Assembly: GCA_025667525.1 (NCBI GenBank)
Contig: CM046875.1
Coordinates: 436,616,617 to 436,680,616, forward strand
DNA from: Glebionis coronaria
Lineage: Eukaryota; Streptophyta; Magnoliopsida; Asterales; Asteraceae
Length of the DNA: 64,000 nucleotides
Direction of reading: 5' to 3'
Under the pieces are notes generated by a model that was not told where the DNA came from, searched no databases, and was given only the letters and a program-made list of their open reading frames with translations. Positions 41,847 through 54,204 of the stretch are shown here, piece after piece. Position numbers and translations under genes: made by a program. Every line of letters begins with the position of its first letter. The stretch's first letter is position 1.

Positions 41847-44800
41847 TATCACACTCCCAAAATATCAGAGTATAATGGCAACAAGGGAGTGGTGACGTCA
41901 TGATTATCATACACACACAGTTACAAAGAACGACCTCTAAATGAGACGTTCGGAAAATAGATCACTTGTAATTAATAAAATAAATAGTTTTGACATAGTG
42001 TGGAAGCATAAATCTGGTCACAGTTACAAAACATAGTTTTCCAAATAGTACAAATGATCTTTATTTCAATAGAAATGACGGCAATGCATGAGACCTCACT
42101 TAGCATCTTCCTTCTTAATACCTGAGAAAAACATTGCTAAAGCGTCAACATAAAGTTGGTGAGTTCATAGGTTTAGTTAATTTGAAATGTTTAATGAACC
42201 ACAAGATTTTCCCAAAAGTGATGACAATATAACAAATACAAAGTCATCATAAAAGTATTTATTACAGTCTAAGCTCGTGACACCGAAGCGTTAACAACAC
42301 CGGTAGTATAATCATATAAATGTAGCCCAACTGGATGCCTAAACCCATGACATCCTATCTCAGACTCAAATGAAACTGTGCCCGCTTGTCCCTTGTTGGA
42401 CAAGACAGACAGGGACGTCAATCCCGATAGATCTATCCATAACATTCGCGCTTACACAAAGTAATTAACGGTTCACGATTCACGGGCCAAAGCAACTGGG
42501 TTTTTAGTGGGACTTAGACTAATATATAAATCAGTAAATGCACTTGTGTTCATACGTTAAATCAAGCAATGTCTCACCCCAAAAAGCAGTAAAAGCAGTT
42601 AAATGTGGGGCTATAAACTCACCTCGTAAATCAGCAAGGTGACAAAATGTAAAGGTAGCTCGAGAATACGGTTACGCTAGCCGCGACCTATTTAATTATA
42701 AAGATCGTGTTACGACATAAAAAATTATACTAATAAAAGACATGACATCCTAGTTGTGCTTGACAATACTTTTCGTTTACGGGAAACACGTCACTTAAAA
42801 AGTCGGGTATTTAATAAATGAGATTTACGGGCTAAATATACTCTTAAGTTAAACAAATTCGTTTTGGGCCTTAAGTAACCCAACACAACCAAACGACCCA
42901 ACCAAATAACCAATTTTTCCCACCCAATGGTCGGCCCAATGGCCTTTTGACCCGGCCTGGCCCATAGGCGATACAAACAAGGAAGGGGAGTTAAATACGT
43001 GTTTTAATCTCTCACAATATCCCAAAACAGCCAGTCAAACTCTCACTCTTTCTCTCGAAAATACTCCAACCGTCCCTTTCTCTCTCTTTCTAAAAATCAA
43101 ACGGATCTAATCCATTCCCATGGCTAAAAGGTTTCCCAGATTATTAATATCAATTATTTATGATGGTTTATGATGAATAAACATACGTGGGATGTGGGGT
43201 TTCATCCCCACATCAAAACCAATTCGATTCGAGGTGTTTTCCAGGAGATTGAATGACAGATTCATCATCAAAGATAAGTTTTACATCCTTTTTCCTTTTA
43301 ATTAAATAATCTACTGATTTTCATTTCATAAAAGGATTTTTGGGTTCAATTCGTTTGTATAAATAAGTTATGAACAAAAGGGGCTCTCGAATTTAATAGA
43401 ATTAAATTAGGGTTTTCGAAGTAATTGGGGGTTTTCCAAATCTAGGGTTTCATTTCAATTAAGCAATGTTTCATACGTATCTTAATGTTAATTATTAAAA
43501 AATGAGTTTTCGAAAATTAGGGTTTTAAATAATTGGGGGTTTTGGTGAATCTAATGTTTAATAGCAATTAATTAATGTTTTCTTTCATAAAAACATATTA
43601 ATTTCATCATATAGCCGATTTGTAAAAATTAGGGTTTCGGTCAAATTTGGGGGTTTATTCATATCTCGGTTTTAATTAGATTAATTAACCAATTCGTGTT
43701 TGGATTGGGTCTAATTAGAGTTTAAATTAATAAAATGAAATTAGGGTTTATATAAATTGGGGGTTTTTGTACACGGTTGTTTATTTGTAATTTAATAGTG
43801 TTTTTGGAACATATAATGTGTTAATTTCATAAATAAAAAAGGTTTACAATTTTTGGGTTTCGGATTAATAAAGGGTTTTTATACCCGCGGCTAAATGGGG
43901 GTTACAAAGATGTTTCTGTAAAAAAAATTGGATAAACCTTATGTTATGATTAATTCTGGGTAGCAAGGTCTCGGCAGTAATAATGGGTCTCGGTTTGGTC
44001 TCGGTTTGGCCATGACAGAAACAATGAAAAAAAAAGATTGTTAGGGGGGGGGTCTCGGTTTGGATTAAGGCAGGAACAATGGGTTCTTGGTTTTGGTCAA
44101 AGTCCAGTTAATATTATTATTCTTATCCTTATATTATGGTTTAAACTGAACCGTAACAAAGACTAATACATTTGTTTTATTTTCGCAGGTTTGTTTAAAA
44201 ATGACAAGCACAACTAAGACGTGTACAGAAAAAATAAAGAAGGTGATTAAAAAGACTCACAACGGGTGTTTCGTTTCGGTTTGTAGGTTTGGACGAGAAG
44301 GAAATGGATCGGCTTGACACTACTCTTTTTTTCACCCAGAATTTGTATTTAAAACTGCTCAGGAACAATTTTTGTAATATTTGGACTGTGGATAACGTTT
44401 TTTGTTATGTTTGGACATTGAACAATTTGGGCTGTATTTAACTTTGTATTATTAGTTTAGGGTTAGACTAAAACTGGAAATGGTATGCTTGTGATGTACC
44501 CATTTTGGGTAAACTTGGCATGTGTGCTGGACTTTAGTGATTAGTGGGTGTATAAACAATGTATTTAGTTCAGGTCTGAATATTGACTCTTGTTGACCAA
44601 GTTTTGAAAGAAAAGTAAATAAAAGTTCACAAATTAAATTTTTGTACAAATTGTATCATTGTACCATTCGGTCCAGGGTTTGTCAAATGTTAGACGCGAA
44701 AACATGACATGAACAACTTGATAAATATTCGACACACGACTTAATCAAATACGGATACGCGTAATCTCGAGGGATTCAACAAATAATTCAAATCGACACC

Positions 44801-44877
44801 CGGTAAATGCATAAAACGTTTAATAACTCGTACGTTTCATTCATAAACTAATAGACACGAAAACTCGAGTTGTTACA
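41847..44877 (-). repeat. gypsy-C 3' LTR (3031 bp)
   Basis: In sense it runs from TGTAACAACTCGAG at 44877 to GGGAGTGTGATA at 41847 (terminal ACA worn to ATA; the other LTR ends ACA). It carries a ~111-bp tandem array, listed separately. Confidence 0.92.
43405..43855. repeat. ~111-bp tandem repeats with telo-box-like motif (gypsy-C 3' LTR)
   Basis: Four degenerate copies start with TTAGGGTTT at 43407, 43517, 43629 and 43741 (steps 110, 112, 112), each followed 14-18 bp later by TTGGGGGTTT. A further CTAGGGTTT is at 43442, and a weak fifth unit follows. On the element's sense strand the motif is AAACCCTAA. Confidence 0.85.
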
Positions 44878-45042
44878 TTCGCTCTCCCTAAAGAGGGCTT
44901 TGTCTGCAAAGCAAAACAAACAATACATTTATATCGACACCTCATTAGTAAATAATTAAGGTACTTCACTATATGGAGAAATAAAGATGAAAATTTGACG
45001 GATGTCACAGTATTCCCATATTTTAGAGATTTCGTCACGAAA
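44878..45042 (-). other. gypsy-C polypurine tract and short 3' UTR
   Basis: CCTCTTTAGGGAGAGCGAA on the - strand (44896-44878) directly precedes the 3' LTR. The remaining ~150 bp up to the pol stop have no other feature. Confidence 0.7.
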
Positions 45043-46728
45043 TCAAGACGTTGTTGTAATAGGGTGGTTAGCGAAAAGATGAGGATACTTGCTCTTGAAT
45101 TGATCTTCACGTTCCCACGTGTATTCTGGACCTCTACGCGCATTCCAACGGATCTTTACAATAGGTATACGACTTTGCTTGAGCTGTTTGACCTGACGGT
45201 CCATGACCTCCACCGGTTCTTCTACGAAGTTGAGTTTGTCGTCGAGTTGAATTTCTTCTAAAGGAATAACGAGTGTCTCGTCGGCTAAACATTTCTTCAG
45301 ATTGCAAATGTGAAACACATTATGTACTCGACTAAGTTCTTGAGGTAACTCCAAACGGTAGGCTACGGGGCCAATCCTCTCTATGATCTTGAATGGTCCA
45401 ATATAACGAGGATTCAACTTTCCACGCTTTCCAAAACGAATCACACCCTTCCAAGGTGAGACCTTCAACATGACTCTATCACCAACTTCAAACTCAAGGG
45501 GTTTGCGTCTCATGTCAGCGTAGCTCTTTTGTCGATCTCTTGCGGCTTGCATACGACTCTTGATCTTAAAGATCTTCTCAGTAGTCTCGTGTATGATCTC
45601 GGGTCCAGTGAGTTGTGCTTCACCAACCTCTGCCCAACACACGGGTGAACGGCACTTTCTCCCATACAATGCTTCGAACGGTGCTGCCTTAATGCTAGTG
45701 TGATAACTATTGTTGTATGAGAACTCCACCAGAGGTAGGTGCCTATCCCATCTATTTCCAAAGTCGATCACACAAGCTCTCAGCATATCCTCTAAGGTTT
45801 GGATGGTCCTTTCACTTTGACCGTCAGTTTGGGGATGATATGCAGTGCTCATATCCAACTGCGTTCCCAATGCCTTCTGCAGCGACTTCCAAAATTGTGA
45901 AGTAAATCGGCTATCTCGGTCAGAGATTATAGACACAGGCACACCATGCCTCGTGACTACTTCTTCTAAGTAGGTTCTTGCTAACTTATCCATTCCATCA
46001 GTCTCTTTGATTGGTATGAAATGAGCCGATTTGGTGAGTCGGTCGACGATTACCCAAATGGTGTCAAGTCCAACTGAGGTTTTAGGTAGCTTTGTAATGA
46101 AATCCATAGTGATCCTTTCCCACTTCCACTCTGGCAGTTCGGGTTGGACCAACAATCCTGATGGTTTCATATGTTCGGCCTTGACCTTGGCACAAGTCAA
46201 GCACAAGCTAACGTATGTAGCAATGTCCGCCTTCATGTTCGGCCACCAATACAACATCTTAAGATCATGATACATTTTGTCAGATCCCGGATGTATGGAG
46301 TATTTTGACTTATGCGACTCATGCATAATCAAAGGTCGTAGGTCACCATGGCACGGTAACCAACTCTTATTATCGAGGCATAATGTCCCATCCGAGCGAG
46401 CTTCTAACTTCTTTATCATGCCTTCAACATCTTCAGTCTTGAGAATTTCTTCCTCGACTGCCTCTTTCTGAGCCTTGAGAATTAAGGATGGAAGGTCTAA
46501 GTCAATGGTCATCACCAAGGCCTTCACCCTAAGAACTCTCTCCTTTCGACTCAAAGCGTCGGCCACGACATTTGCCTTGCCCGGGTGATAACGGATCTCG
46601 CAATCGTAATCACTGAGCAACTCTAGCCAACGTCGTTGTCTCATGTTGAGTTCTTTTTGATTCAATATGTGTTGCAGACTCTTATGATCAGTGAATACAA
46701 CACACTTAGTACCATAAAGGTAGTGTCT
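45043..46728 (-). pseudogene. gypsy-C RNase H end, integrase and chromodomain (after a stop)
   Basis: Same frame as the upstream polyprotein, resumed after TGA (46729-46731); first Met at 46665. Start: [17 protein letters not shown] and [15 protein letters not shown] (end of RNase H). Integrase zinc domain [16 protein letters not shown] with CLTCAKVK; core with [23 protein letters not shown] and [28 protein letters not shown]-terminal fold. The tail has [20 protein letters not shown] and [10 protein letters not shown], the chromodomain-like module of Tekay elements. No further stops. Closely related to, but distinct from, gypsy-A pol. Confidence 0.92.
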
Positions 46729-49332
46729 TCAAATCTTCAGGGCAAACACCACAGCTCCCAACTCTAGGTCATGAGTTGTGTAGTTCTTCTCGTGCACTTT
46801 TAGTTGTCTTGATGCATAAGCAATGACCTTAGTCCTTTGCATCAATACCGCACCTAACCCTTTTATGGATGCATCACAATACACCACAAAGTCTTCATTA
46901 CCCTCGGGTAGGGCTAGTATAGGTGCTTCACACAACATCTTCTTCAATGTCTGGAATGCCAAATCTTGATCCTCCTTCCACTCAAACTTCTTGTCTTTTT
47001 GAGTTAACTCCGTCATTGGTTTAGCTATCTTGGAGAAACCTTCAATGAATCTCCTATAGTAACCAACAAGACCTAAAAATTGGCGGATCTCTGTGGGTGT
47101 TGTTGGAGTCGCCCAATCCTTCACGGCCTCGATCTTAGCAGGATCAACGTGAATACCACTGCTATCGATTACATGCCCAAGGAATTGCACCGTGTTTATC
47201 CAAAACTCACATTTGGAAAACTTTTCATATAACTTCTCCTTCCTTAGCAACTCTAATATGGTCTTCAAATGCTCCTTGTGTTCTTCTTCATTACGAGAGT
47301 AGATGAGAATATCATCGATAAATACAATCACAAACTTGTCCAAGTATGGTTTGCAAACTCGGTTCATGAGATCCATGAATACAGCGGGTGCATTTGCCAA
47401 ACCAAAAGGCATAACTTGGAACTCGTAGTGTCCGTACCGGGTTCTAAAAGCCGTCTTATGAACGTCTTCTTCTCTAACCCTTAGCTGATGATATCCTGAC
47501 CTTAAATCGATCTTCGAGTATATGCTAGATCCTTGCAATTGATTAAAAAGATCGTCAATTCTTGGCAATGGGTAACGGTTCTTTATCGTCAGCTTATTCA
47601 ACTCTCGGTAATCAATACACATCCTAAAGGATCCATCTTTCTTTTTGACAAATAGGACCGGTGCTCCCCAAGGTGAGGAACTCGGCCTAATGAAACCTTT
47701 GCCAGAAAGTTCCTTTAGTTGTTCAGCTAACTCTGTCATCTCGGCTGGTGCTAAGCGGTATGGGGCTCTAGCAACAGGCGCGGCTCCTGGTGTAAGCTCG
47801 ATGTGAAACTCCACTTGTCGTGCTGGTGGTAATCCCGGTAAGTCTTCTGGGAATACGTCTGGAAAATCTCTAACGATCGGTACATCTTCCACTTTCTTTT
47901 CATGATCTTCTTCTCCTTCTTTTCGCGTTATTTGAACCAAGAATACTGGACATCCCTTCTCAATGTATCTTTGGGTTCTAATACATGAGATGACTTCCAG
48001 TCTTGATCCATTCTTCACTCCACTTCTTTCGCCTTGTATGATTAGTACATCGTTTCCATAAGGAACACGGACGCACTTCTCATGACATACAATTTCCGCG
48101 TGATGCTTCGACATCCAATCCATTCCAATTATGACATCAAAACTTCCCAATTCTATGGGGAGTAAGTCGATACTGAACGAACGATCTTGTAACCTTATAC
48201 TACATCCTCTCAGAATAGCGTCGGTGGTTACTGACTTCCCATCGGCTAGTTCTACATTATACTTAACATCTAACGCAGTAGGGGTAATATTTAGGCGTTC
48301 ACTAAATACAGATGACACAAAACTCCTATCCGCACCAGAATCAAATAGTACTGAAGCATAGTTGTTATTCACTAGAAACGTACCAGTCACAACATTGTTG
48401 TCCTGCACCGCAGCTTCAGCACACAGATGATACACTTTGCTAGGTGCCGTGAATCCTCCGGGAGTACTAGTTGTGGCTCGGTTATTTCCTCCCCGGTTCC
48501 CTTGATTCTGCTTCTGGTTCCCTTGGTTGTGATTTTGATTGCCTCGAATCTGGTTACCACGACCTTGGTTCCCACTGCTTGGACACTTATTCTTGTAGTG
48601 ACCTTTCTCTCCACATCCAAAGCAAGTGACATTTGCTCCTTGGCCACCCTGTGTTCCTAGTCCTCTTTGGTTAGTAGGACGAGGTAGTGCTCGACATTCC
48701 TTTGCCTTATGTCCAGCCTTTCCACAGTTGTAGCATGTAGGGGGACATGCTCCTTCGTGGTGTCGGCCACACTTTCCACAGAAAGGAAGTCTTCCAGCGT
48801 AGTTTCCAGTATTACCTTGTCCAGCAGTAAACACCCTTGCTACTTCTTGTCGCTTGTTCTGACTGTAGTTGTTTGTGTTGTTGCTGTTGTTGCTATTGTT
48901 GGTATTCTTGTTGTAGTGGTTGCCAGACCACTTCCTCTTATCTCCAGTATTTTTTCCCAACTCTTGTACCACTTGGTACATCAAACTGTGAGCCATATCG
49001 ATTGCTTCGTGCAAATCAGTTGGCTTGGACGAAGTCACATTCCCTTTGATGCTCAAAGGTAGTCCTTCAATGTATCGCTCCAACAATCGGTCGTCGTTGG
49101 GCACCATTTCGGGACATAACAAGATCAGCTCTTGAAAGCGCTGATTGTAAGCAGTAAGAGCGGTACCCTTGACCTTCAAGTTCCACAGCTCAACTTCCAT
49201 CTGCTTGACTTCATTTCGTGGGCAGTATTTCCTCACAAACATAGCTTTAAACTCACTCCAGGGCGTCGCTTGGGCAACGTCAATGGTCACTGCACGAGCA
49301 TAGACGTTCCACCAAGTCAAAGCACCATCCAC
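46729..49332 (-). pseudogene. gypsy-C gag, protease, RT and RNase H start (between two stops)
   Basis: 867 codons between TAA (49333-49335) and TGA (46729-46731); the TGA falls where gypsy-A has the Trp of LRLWRHYL. Gag: [27 protein letters not shown]; an Asn-rich stretch ([13 protein letters not shown]); zinc knuckles [14 protein letters not shown] and [14 protein letters not shown] plus [12 protein letters not shown]. Protease: [13 protein letters not shown] and [67 protein letters not shown] (intact). RNase [17 protein letters not shown]. Each stop looks like a single base change. Confidence 0.93.
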
Positions 49333-49674
49333 TTATGTGCTTGACGCAAACTTTACCTTATCAGCTCCAGCAACATTGCTGATCCCAAATTGGGATTCCA
49401 ACTTCTCAAACCATCTGGTCAAACCTACTGCTCCTTCAGTACCGCGGAAACTTACTTGCGTAACTGCACGAAATTCCTTGTAGGTACAAGTCCGTGCAAT
49501 GGCAATAGTAGCTCCTTGGTTTGTCTCCTCTTGTGTGCTTGCTGTACGATTCGCTTCAGCTGCTGCGAGTGCCTCAGCCACCCGTTCAGCAATCATTTGA
49601 CTGAGCATGACGGGATCAATTCCACCGGTAGTAGCTGGTGGATTCTGTGCCTCAGATCTTCTAACTGGCGCCAT
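49333..49674 (-). pseudogene. gypsy-C gag N-terminus, ended by a stop
   Basis: 113 codons from ATG at 49674 to TAA at 49333-49335, in frame with the rest of gag. Contains [47 protein letters not shown] and VKFASST, the usual chromovirus gag start. The next codons continue VDGALTWW after the stop. Confidence 0.92.
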
Positions 49675-49939
49675 AATCTAAAAAGGTAATAAGACAATGA
49701 GTTTTGCCAGACATAACATGTATGGCACGCACAATACAATTATGAAATGCTCCATGGTATAATAGACGATATATAATGATCTCATAATTTTTGTAACCCA
49801 AATAACATAATATCATTCATAAGAATGTTTGGTAATACATCATAATTCGCCATACAAAGAAAAAGAAAATGCCAACTAGTTGAGATAAACCTCAAAGCTT
49901 AGTGGTCGTACAACAATAAGTCAAAGGTACAAGATAAGT

Positions 49940-51142
49940 CTAACTAGTGCCCTCACGGCGCTGATGGAGCTCTCTCTCCAACTCTGCTAACCTCCTCTCA
50001 ACCACGATCTCACGAGCCTGGGAATCCCTAAGTCTAACATCGGTATCATAACAAGCGGCCCTAAACCTCTTATCCAGGTCAGCAATAGGGTCCTCCACAG
50101 GTGCCTCTAGTCCACCTGTCTCAACCAATGGCTCTACTCCCCAACGGGTCATCAGGCTCTCGATCTCCTCAAGACGAGCATTCGGCATGGTGTCCATCTG
50201 GTCAAGAACAGCATGGAGCTGTCCTCGTAGACGGGTCACACAAACCGTCAATGCCGTCTCATCCCTAACTGGACTCTTCTTCGTCAGTGTCTCCAGCTTA
50301 TCCTGCACCTCATTATACACCTCACCCAAAGCCTCTACAGCATCCTCCAACCTGTTTAAACGGGTCATCACACATCCATCTACTGCTCCAAGCGTCACCA
50401 CTGTCGATGTAGGTCTCCTAGGAAGAGGAGTCGTAGCTCTCGGCCCAGTAGAGATGCCAACATCAGCAAGCATCTCCTGGTACACAGCAGGTACAGTCTC
50501 TGGTGGTGGTAGTAGTAGTGACGCCTCTGGGGCAGGACTGGTAGGTGTGCGGGATGCATGCCTGTCAGTGGCAGTGAAGGGTATGAGGGGTCGGTAAGGT
50601 GAAGGTGGTGGTCGGGCAGCTCTCCCCCGAAGACGTCGCCTAACATAGTAGAAAGGCAGAGTACCGGGTGATGGAGCAGGGATGTCAGTCCTCTCCCCTT
50701 CGTCTTCAGACGAAGACGGGGAGATGTGTGCGAGGGAAACCTCAGGAGTAGCAGCATATGTAGCAGGAGGGTCCTCAGTGTCAGTGACCTCCATGGGTTC
50801 ACCTTCCCCATCGGTGAACTCCATATCATCATCCTCTGTCTCCTCTATCGACTCATCCCTAGTGACTGATGCCTGACCTGGTGACTGCATCACATCAGCG
50901 TCTAGATCATCCTCTCCTCCGCCTTCTAGGCTAAGTACGTCAATAGCTGATGCATCAGGGATACGGATCGGTGAACGGTGAACCTCCTCAGTCTCTCTCT
51001 CAGTCTCATCATCTGAAATCATCCGGTACCACGGATATCCTGATGGTGATCCTCTAGGTATTCCTACTGATGAACTGATAGTCGACTGTGAACTGCGGTT
51101 GTAGTATGCTCCTGTAGACGTGGAATCATTAGAAGAAGACAT
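49940..51142 (-). CDS. Extra 400-aa ORF upstream of gag in gypsy-C
   Basis: An intact ORF between primer site and gag, about 320 bp inside the LTR and ending 265 bp before the gag ATG, in a different frame from gag. I do not recognise a domain. Residues 1-50 are Ser/Thr/Gly-rich; ~50-150 are strongly acidic (GGGEDDLDADVM, EETEDDDMEFTDGEGEP); ~165-250 are Pro-rich with a basic patch (YYVRRRLRGRAARPPPSP); ~255-400 look helical, with coiled-coil-like runs (RLNRLEDAVEALGEVYNEV; LEEIESLMTRW; VERRLAELERELHQR). gypsy-A has only ~425 bp between LTR and gag and no such ORF. It stayed open while gag-pol gained two stops. Ogre/Tat gypsy elements are known for an ORF before gag; I know of none as standard in Tekay chromoviruses. 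Confidence 0.65.
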   Translation of the reverse strand: MSSSNDSTSTGAYYNRSSQSTISSSVGIPRGSPSGYPWYRMISDDETERETEEVHRSPIRIPDASAIDVLSLEGGGEDDLDADVMQSPGQASVTRDESIEETEDDDMEFTDGEGEPMEVTDTEDPPATYAATPEVSLAHISPSSSEDEGERTDIPAPSPGTLPFYYVRRRLRGRAARPPPSPYRPLIPFTATDRHASRTPTSPAPEASLLLPPPETVPAVYQEMLADVGISTGPRATTPLPRRPTSTVVTLGAVDGCVMTRLNRLEDAVEALGEVYNEVQDKLETLTKKSPVRDETALTVCVTRLRGQLHAVLDQMDTMPNARLEEIESLMTRWGVEPLVETGGLEAPVEDPIADLDKRFRAACYDTDVRLRDSQAREIVVERRLAELERELHQRREGTS

Positions 51143-51460
51143 CGCTGTAACATAAACAAAATAAATGTGTGTAAATATCTCATATAATTAGTCCGTAAAA
51201 AAGGACATTAACATAACATATAGCAATCATTGTTGAACCCACATGTATCCTATATAACATAATTCAGATTTTGTTGCTGCACATGTAACCCATGTAAATA
51301 TACCTCGTAATTGTTAATTCACATGTATCCCATTTATTACTTATATATATATATATCCACGTATATATATATACTTAATACTTACAATCCGTATGATAAT
51401 CGATTAAACACATAGCAGTTATAGTCTAGAGTTACTAAATGCAACCTAGTTCTCTATAAC

Positions 51461-51476
51461 CATGTCTCTGATACCA
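51461..51476 (-). other. gypsy-C primer-binding site
   Basis: TGGTATCAGAGACATG on the - strand, 3 nt after the 5' LTR; matches the initiator tRNA-Met end. Confidence 0.88.
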
Positions 51477-51479
51477 ATC

Positions 51480-54204
51480 TGTCACACTCCCAAAATATCA
51501 GAGTATAATGGCAACAAAGGAGTGGTGACGTCATGATTATCATACACACACAGTTACAAAGAACGACCTCTAAATGAGACGTTCGGAAAATAGATCACTT
51601 GTAATTAATAAAATAAATAGTTTTGACATAGTGCGGAAGCATAAATCTGGTCACAGTTACAAAACATAGTTTTCCAAATAGTACAAATGATCTTTATTTC
51701 AATAGAAATGACGGCAATGCATGAGACCTCACTTAGCATCTTCCTTCTTAATACCTGAGAAAAACATTGCTAAAGTGTCAACATAAAGTTGGTGAGTTCA
51801 TAGGTTTAGTTAATTTGAAATGTTTAATGAACCACAAGATTTTCCCAAAAGTGATGACAATATAACAAATATAAAGTCATCATAAAAGTATTTATTACAG
51901 TCTAAGCTCGTGACACCGAAGCGTTAACAACACCGGTAGTATAATCATATAAATGTTGCCCAACTGGATGCCAAAACCCACGGCATCCTATCTCAGACTC
52001 AAATGAAACTGTGCCCGCTTGTCCCTTGTTGGACAAGACAGACAGGGATGTCAATCCCGATAGATCTATCCATAACATTCGCGCTTACACAAAGTAATTA
52101 ACGGTTCACGATTCACGGGCCAAAGCAAATGGGTTTTTAGTGGGACTTAGACTAATATATAGATCAGTAAATGCACTTGTGTTCATACGTTAAATCAAGC
52201 AATGTCTCACCCCAAAAAGCAGTAAAAGCAGTTAAATGTGGGGCTATAAACTCACCTCGTAAATCAGCAAGGTGACAAAATGTAAAGGTAGCTCGAGAAT
52301 ACGGTTACGCTAGACGCGACCTATTTAATTATAAAGATCGTGTTACGACATTAAAAATTATACTAATAAAAGACATGACATCCTAGTTGTGCTTGACAAT
52401 ACTTTTCGTTTACGGGAAACACGTCACTTAAAAAGTCGGGTATTTAATAAATGAGATTTACGGGCTAAATATACTCTTAAGTTAAACAAATTCGTTTTGG
52501 GCCATAAGTAACCCAACAAAACCAAACGGCCCAACCAAATAACCAATTTTTCCCACCCAATGGTCGGCCCAATGGCCTTTTGACCCGGCCTGGCCCATAG
52601 GCGATACAAACAAGGAAGGGGAGTTAAATACGTGTTTTAATCTCTAACAATATCCCAAAACACCCAGTCAAACTCTCTCTCTTTCTCTCGAAAATACTCC
52701 AACCGGCCCTTTCTCTCTCTGTCTAAAAATCAAACGGATCTAATCCATTCCCATGGCTAAAAGGTTTCCCAGATTATTAAAATCAATTATTTATGATGGT
52801 TTATGATGAATAAACATGCGTGGGATGTGGGGTTTCATCCCCACATCAAAACCAATTCGATTCGAGGTGTTTTCCAGGAGATTGAATGACAGATTCATCA
52901 TCAAAGATAAGTTTTACCTCCTTTTTCCTTTTAATTAAATAATCTACTGATTTTCATTTCATAAAAGGATTTTTGGGTTCAATTCGTTTGTATAAATAAG
53001 TTATGAACAAAAGGGGCTCTCGAATTTAATAGAATTAAATTAGGGTTTTCGAAGTAATTGGGGGTTTTCCAAATATAGGGTTTCATTTCAATTAAGTAAT
53101 GTTTTCATACGTATCTTAATGTTAATTATTAAATAAAATGAGTTTTCGAAAATTAGGGTTTTAAATAATTGGGGGTTTTGGTGAATCTAATGTTTAATAG
53201 CAATTAATTAATGTTTTCTATCTTAAAAACATATTAATTTCATCATATAGCCGATTTGTAAAAATTAGGGTTTCGGTCAAATTTGGGGGTTTATTCATAT
53301 CTCGGTTTTAATTAAATTAATTAACCAATTCGCGTTTGGATTGGGTCTAATTAGAGTTTAAATTAATAAAATGAAATTAGGGTTTATATAAATTGGGGGT
53401 TTTTGTACACGGTTGTTTATTTGTAATTAAATAGTGTTTTTGGAACATATAATGTGTTAATTTCATAAATAAAAAGGGTTTACAATTTTTGGGTTTCGGA
53501 TTAATAAAGGGTTTTTATACCCGCGGCTAAATGGGGGTTACGAAGATGTTTCTATAAAAAAATTGGATAAACCTTATGTTATGATTAATTCTGGGTAGCA
53601 AGGTCTCGGCAGTAATAATGGGTCTCGGTTTGGTCTCGGTTTGGCCATGACAGAAACAACAGGGGGGGGGGGTCTCGATTTGGATTAAGGCAGGAACAAT
53701 GGGTTCTTGGTTTTGGTCAAAGTCCAGTTAATATTATTATTCTTATCCTTATATTATGGTTCAAACTGAACCGTAACAAAGACTAATACATTTGTTTTAT
53801 TTTCGCAGGTTTGTTTAAAAATGACAAGCACAACTAAGACGTGTACAGAAAAAATAAAGAAGGTGATTAAAAAGACTCACAACGGGTGTTTCGTTTCGGT
53901 TTGCAAGTTTGGACGAGATAGAAATGGATCGGCTTGACACTACTCTTTATTTTCACCCAGAATTTGTATTTAAAACTGCTCAGGAACAATTTTTGTAATA
54001 TTTGGACTGTGGATAATGTTTTGTGTTATGTTTGGACATTGAACAATTTGGGTTGTATTTAACTTTGTATTATTAGTTTAGGGTTAGACTAAAACTGGAA
54101 ATGGTATGCTTGTGATGTACCCATTTTGGGTAAACTTGGCATGTGTGCTGGATTTTAGTGATTAGTGGGTGTATAAACAATGTATTTAGTTCAGGTCTGA
54201 ATAT
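51480..54204 (-). repeat. gypsy-C 5' LTR, missing its first ~294 bp
   Basis: It begins (+ strand) TGTCACACTCCC and follows the 3' LTR closely until GGTCTGAATAT (54194-54204), then breaks to unrelated sequence. It differs from the 3' LTR by scattered substitutions and small indels, for example around 53655-53670, where a G-run is longer and about 17 bp are missing. Confidence 0.92.
53038..53485. repeat. ~111-bp tandem repeats with telo-box-like motif (gypsy-C 5' LTR)
   Basis: Same array as in the 3' LTR. TTAGGGTTT starts at 53040, 53153, 53265 and 53377 (steps 113, 112, 112). Confidence 0.85.

Larger units (their letters stand above)
41847..54204 (-). mobile_element. gypsy-C: Tekay-type chromovirus with an extra ORF before gag
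   Basis: On the - strand: 5' LTR (54204-51480, its start missing), primer site, a 400-codon ORF, gag-pro-pol with chromodomain, polypurine tract, 3' LTR 44877-41847. The LTRs are very similar in the shared 2.7 kb. The 5' LTR lacks the first ~294 bp found in the 3' LTR (44584-44877); it breaks off next to the Athila-type LTR at 54209, so the missing piece should lie beyond that element. It interrupts copia-3. Two stop codons disable gag-pol. Confidence 0.92.

Noticed and set aside
42791..42976. 61-codon ORF in the gypsy-C LTR, repeated at 52424-52609
   Set aside because: LTR duplication explains the second copy; composition is unremarkable and no start context or domain is seen.
43390..43850. 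Interstitial telomere array
   Set aside because: TTAGGGTTT units are ~111 bp apart on an LTR repeat, not contiguous telomere repeats; treated as telo-box-like motifs instead.
48709..49062. 117-codon + strand ORF rich in Val, Ser and Cys
   Set aside because: Antisense to the zinc-knuckle and Asn-rich part of gypsy-C gag.
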